Assembly: GCF_030159895.1 (NCBI RefSeq)
Contig: NZ_BSNI01000002.1
Span: 1,015,566-1,079,565, forward strand
Origin: Maritalea porphyrae
GTDB lineage: Bacteria > Pseudomonadota > Alphaproteobacteria > Rhizobiales > Devosiaceae
Reading direction: 5' to 3'
Length of the DNA stretch: 64,000 bases
The translations under genes and the position numbers were made by a program. The notes under the pieces were generated by a model. That model saw only the letters and a program-made list of their open reading frames with translations, ran no database searches and was not told the origin of the DNA. Below, in pieces: positions 62,541 to 64,000 of this stretch (positions are counted from its first letter, which is position 1; the number at the start of each line of letters is the position of its first letter).

Positions 62541-64000
62541 GTGAAGCCGCCGAAAATCTCTTTTACATTGCCGAGTTTCGCGACACTGAAATCGCTGAAA
62601 ATCTCGAGCCGAATTGCCATCAGCTCAGCAATGAGTGCTCTTTTGATGTTGGCAGTTGGCGCCATGTTTATCCTCTCAGAACAGCAAAAGACGGCGGCGA
62701 TTGAAGATGAACGCCACTTTGCAGCGGTGCAGCAACTTGCACAGTCTATCGGCCGTTCAAACCTTTTGATGCGCCAATTTGAAAAAGACTTCATTTTGCG
62801 CGACGATTTGGCTCTGGCTGAACTTCAGCGCGTTGAGAGCACTAAATCAGCAGAATTGTTAGACCAACTCGCAGTCATGGCAGGCGAAAGCGAGATGATG
62901 GCTCATATCACTGCAACGCAAACGTACCTGCAAGAATATCGAAGTCTGTTTGACGTTCTTGTTGAGACCAGCATTGAAATTTCCGCCAATGCCGATAGTG
63001 GCTTCTTCTTCGATTTCACCGAAGCAGACAAAGCCGTCGCGGCAAAAATTAAACCCTTCAAATCAGACCTCATCAATCTTGAATATACCCGCATGCGCTT
63101 AGCAGAACGCAACTTTGTGATCGCCGGCGGTGACCGAAATATTCTCGGCGTCGATAAGCAGATCAAGAAAGTTCTCCGTGCCGCCCAAAAGCAGAACGTT
63201 GACCCGATGGCGCGGATCGAATTGGCTGACTTGCTTGAGGTCTACAATGTTGGTTTTGACGAATATGCAGGCGCCAAAGCGCGGCATTTGGATATGCAAA
63301 CGCAGCTCGATGGATTGTATCAGTCCATGGTCAGTGAGCTCGCCATAATCATTGAAGACGCAGACGTAAAAGGGCAAGCAGCGCGAACTGAATTGGCTCA
63401 GGTGACACAAAATGCGCGGACCTTCATCCTGTCTGTTATTGGGGTGGCGTTGCTTCTAATGGTGCTGGCTGGTCTCGCAATTGGTTGGACGATTACCCAA
63501 CCGCTTAAAAAGATCACAACAACTATGCGCAACTTGGCTGGTGGTGATCTAGACGCGGATGTACCCTTCACCCAACGCAGTAACGAGCTTGGTGAGATGG
63601 CGCGCGCTGTTGAGGTGTTCAGAGCGAACGGTCTTCGGGTGAACGAAATGACCGAAGAAGAGAAGATGGCCGCCAAGCAGCGCACCGCAGAGCGTGCAGA
63701 CATGATGCAAGAGTTGCAGCGTGCCTTTGGTGAAGTGGTGGATGCAGCGGTTAGTGGTGACTTTACCCGCCGGGTGGAAGCCGAGTTCCCTGATGAAGAG
63801 CTGAACCGTTTGGCCCATGGGGTGAACGAGTTGGTGGAAACCGTGGACCGCGGGGTCACAGAAACCGGTGAAGTGCTGGCGGCTTTGGCCAATACGGACC
63901 TGACCAAGCGCATGGAAGGCGACTATCAAGGCTCGTTCCTGCAGCTAAAGAACGACACCAACCGGGTAGGCGATAAGCTGACCGAGGTGATCTCTAGCCT
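62541..64000 (+). CDS. Methyl-accepting chemotaxis protein, N-terminal part (cut by window end)
   Basis: At least 486 residues of a chemoreceptor. The start is a GTG with GAGGAGG at seven bases. Membrane helix 1 (~26-46; SAMSALLMLAVGAMFIL) and helix 2 (~294-316; TFILSVIGVALLLMVLAGLAIG) enclose a helical sensor domain of ~245 residues. Two or more HAMP units follow: TITQPLKKITTTMRNLAGGD (~317-370), VVDAAVSGDFTRRVEAEFPDEELN (~398-430) and VLAALANTDLTKRMEGDYQGSF (~445-480). The methylation and signalling hairpin lies beyond the window. It directly follows the CheB-CheR-kinase gene, a plausible receptor for those activities. Confidence 0.9.
   Translation, partial: MKPPKISFTLPSFATLKSLKISSRIAISSAMSALLMLAVGAMFILSEQQKTAAIEDERHFAAVQQLAQSIGRSNLLMRQFEKDFILRDDLALAELQRVESTKSAELLDQLAVMAGESEMMAHITATQTYLQEYRSLFDVLVETSIEISANADSGFFFDFTEADKAVAAKIKPFKSDLINLEYTRMRLAERNFVIAGGDRNILGVDKQIKKVLRAAQKQNVDPMARIELADLLEVYNVGFDEYAGAKARHLDMQTQLDGLYQSMVSELAIIIEDADVKGQAARTELAQVTQNARTFILSVIGVALLLMVLAGLAIGWTITQPLKKITTTMRNLAGGDLDADVPFTQRSNELGEMARAVEVFRANGLRVNEMTEEEKMAAKQRTAERADMMQELQRAFGEVVDAAVSGDFTRRVEAEFPDEELNRLAHGVNELVETVDRGVTETGEVLAALANTDLTKRMEGDYQGSFLQLKNDTNRVGDKLTEVISS

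Overview
The window is chromosomal DNA of moderate GC from an alphaproteobacterium, most likely of the order Hyphomicrobiales (Rhizobiales). The evidence is the block rpmH-rnpA-yidC-engB ... argB-HAD nucleotidase-dapD-dapE ... truA-fmt-def-rmuC ... recR-ybaB-dnaX-SRP RNA-pheA-cytochrome c, an order I recall from that group. Other support is a Cpa/Tad pilus locus, CtrA-type boxes (TTAA-N7-TTAA), and a CheB-CheR-PAS-histidine kinase fusion. A marine or Devosia/Maritalea-like relative is a guess only. No transposase, integrase, phage gene or CRISPR array is visible.

Layout. 1-917: the end of a YnjC/YnjD-like ABC importer. 918-14431: a long nucleoside uptake and catabolism operon. It encodes a BMP-type binding protein, NupA/B/C-like transporter subunits, cytidine deaminase, purine nucleoside phosphorylase, DeoC, an ALDH16-like two-domain aldehyde dehydrogenase, a small DUF-type protein, DeoA, DeoB, Upp and a lipocalin-like protein. 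A palindrome close to the RutR/PydR operator lies in front. Together the genes import nucleosides, release bases, and carry (deoxy)ribose-1-phosphate through the 5-phosphate to glyceraldehyde-3-phosphate and acetaldehyde, which the dehydrogenase can oxidise. 14426-15049: a HAD phosphatase.

15082-26102: the Flp/Tad pilus locus. Two TadE-like minor pilins and a CpaC-N-domain protein are divergent from flp, cpaA, cpaB, cpaC, cpaE, cpaF, tadB and tadC; a TPR lipoprotein (TadD) lies at the end. No cpaD is present. 26267-30311: leucyl aminopeptidase family protein, hydroxyacid dehydrogenase, membrane-anchored cytochrome c and prephenate dehydratase. 30385-37187: SRP RNA, dnaX, ybaB, recR, an NTF2-like protein, rmuC, def, fmt and truA. 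37190-43562: membrane protein, dapE, dapD, LOG protein, a small dimeric alpha-beta barrel protein with a divergent WYL regulator, HAD nucleotidase and argB. 43668-47133: an insertion of a glutamine amidotransferase and a CHASE-PAS-GGDEF-EAL protein. 47167-50905: engB, a CatB-like acetyltransferase, yidC, rnpA and rpmH.

51265-64000 is rich in signalling genes: a TVP38 membrane protein with an FAD disulfide oxidoreductase, an orphan HAMP histidine kinase, tRNA-Arg(ACG), then a receiver protein with a degenerate kinase-like C terminus, a stand-alone response regulator, a 75-residue coiled-coil candidate, a 1643-residue CheB-CheR-PAS-GAF-PAS-histidine kinase fusion and the first part of a multi-HAMP chemoreceptor. 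Two perfect CtrA-type boxes lie in this last cluster. It is the best candidate here for an undescribed system: a possible self-contained receptor-methylation and phosphorelay module without the usual CheA/CheW neighbours.
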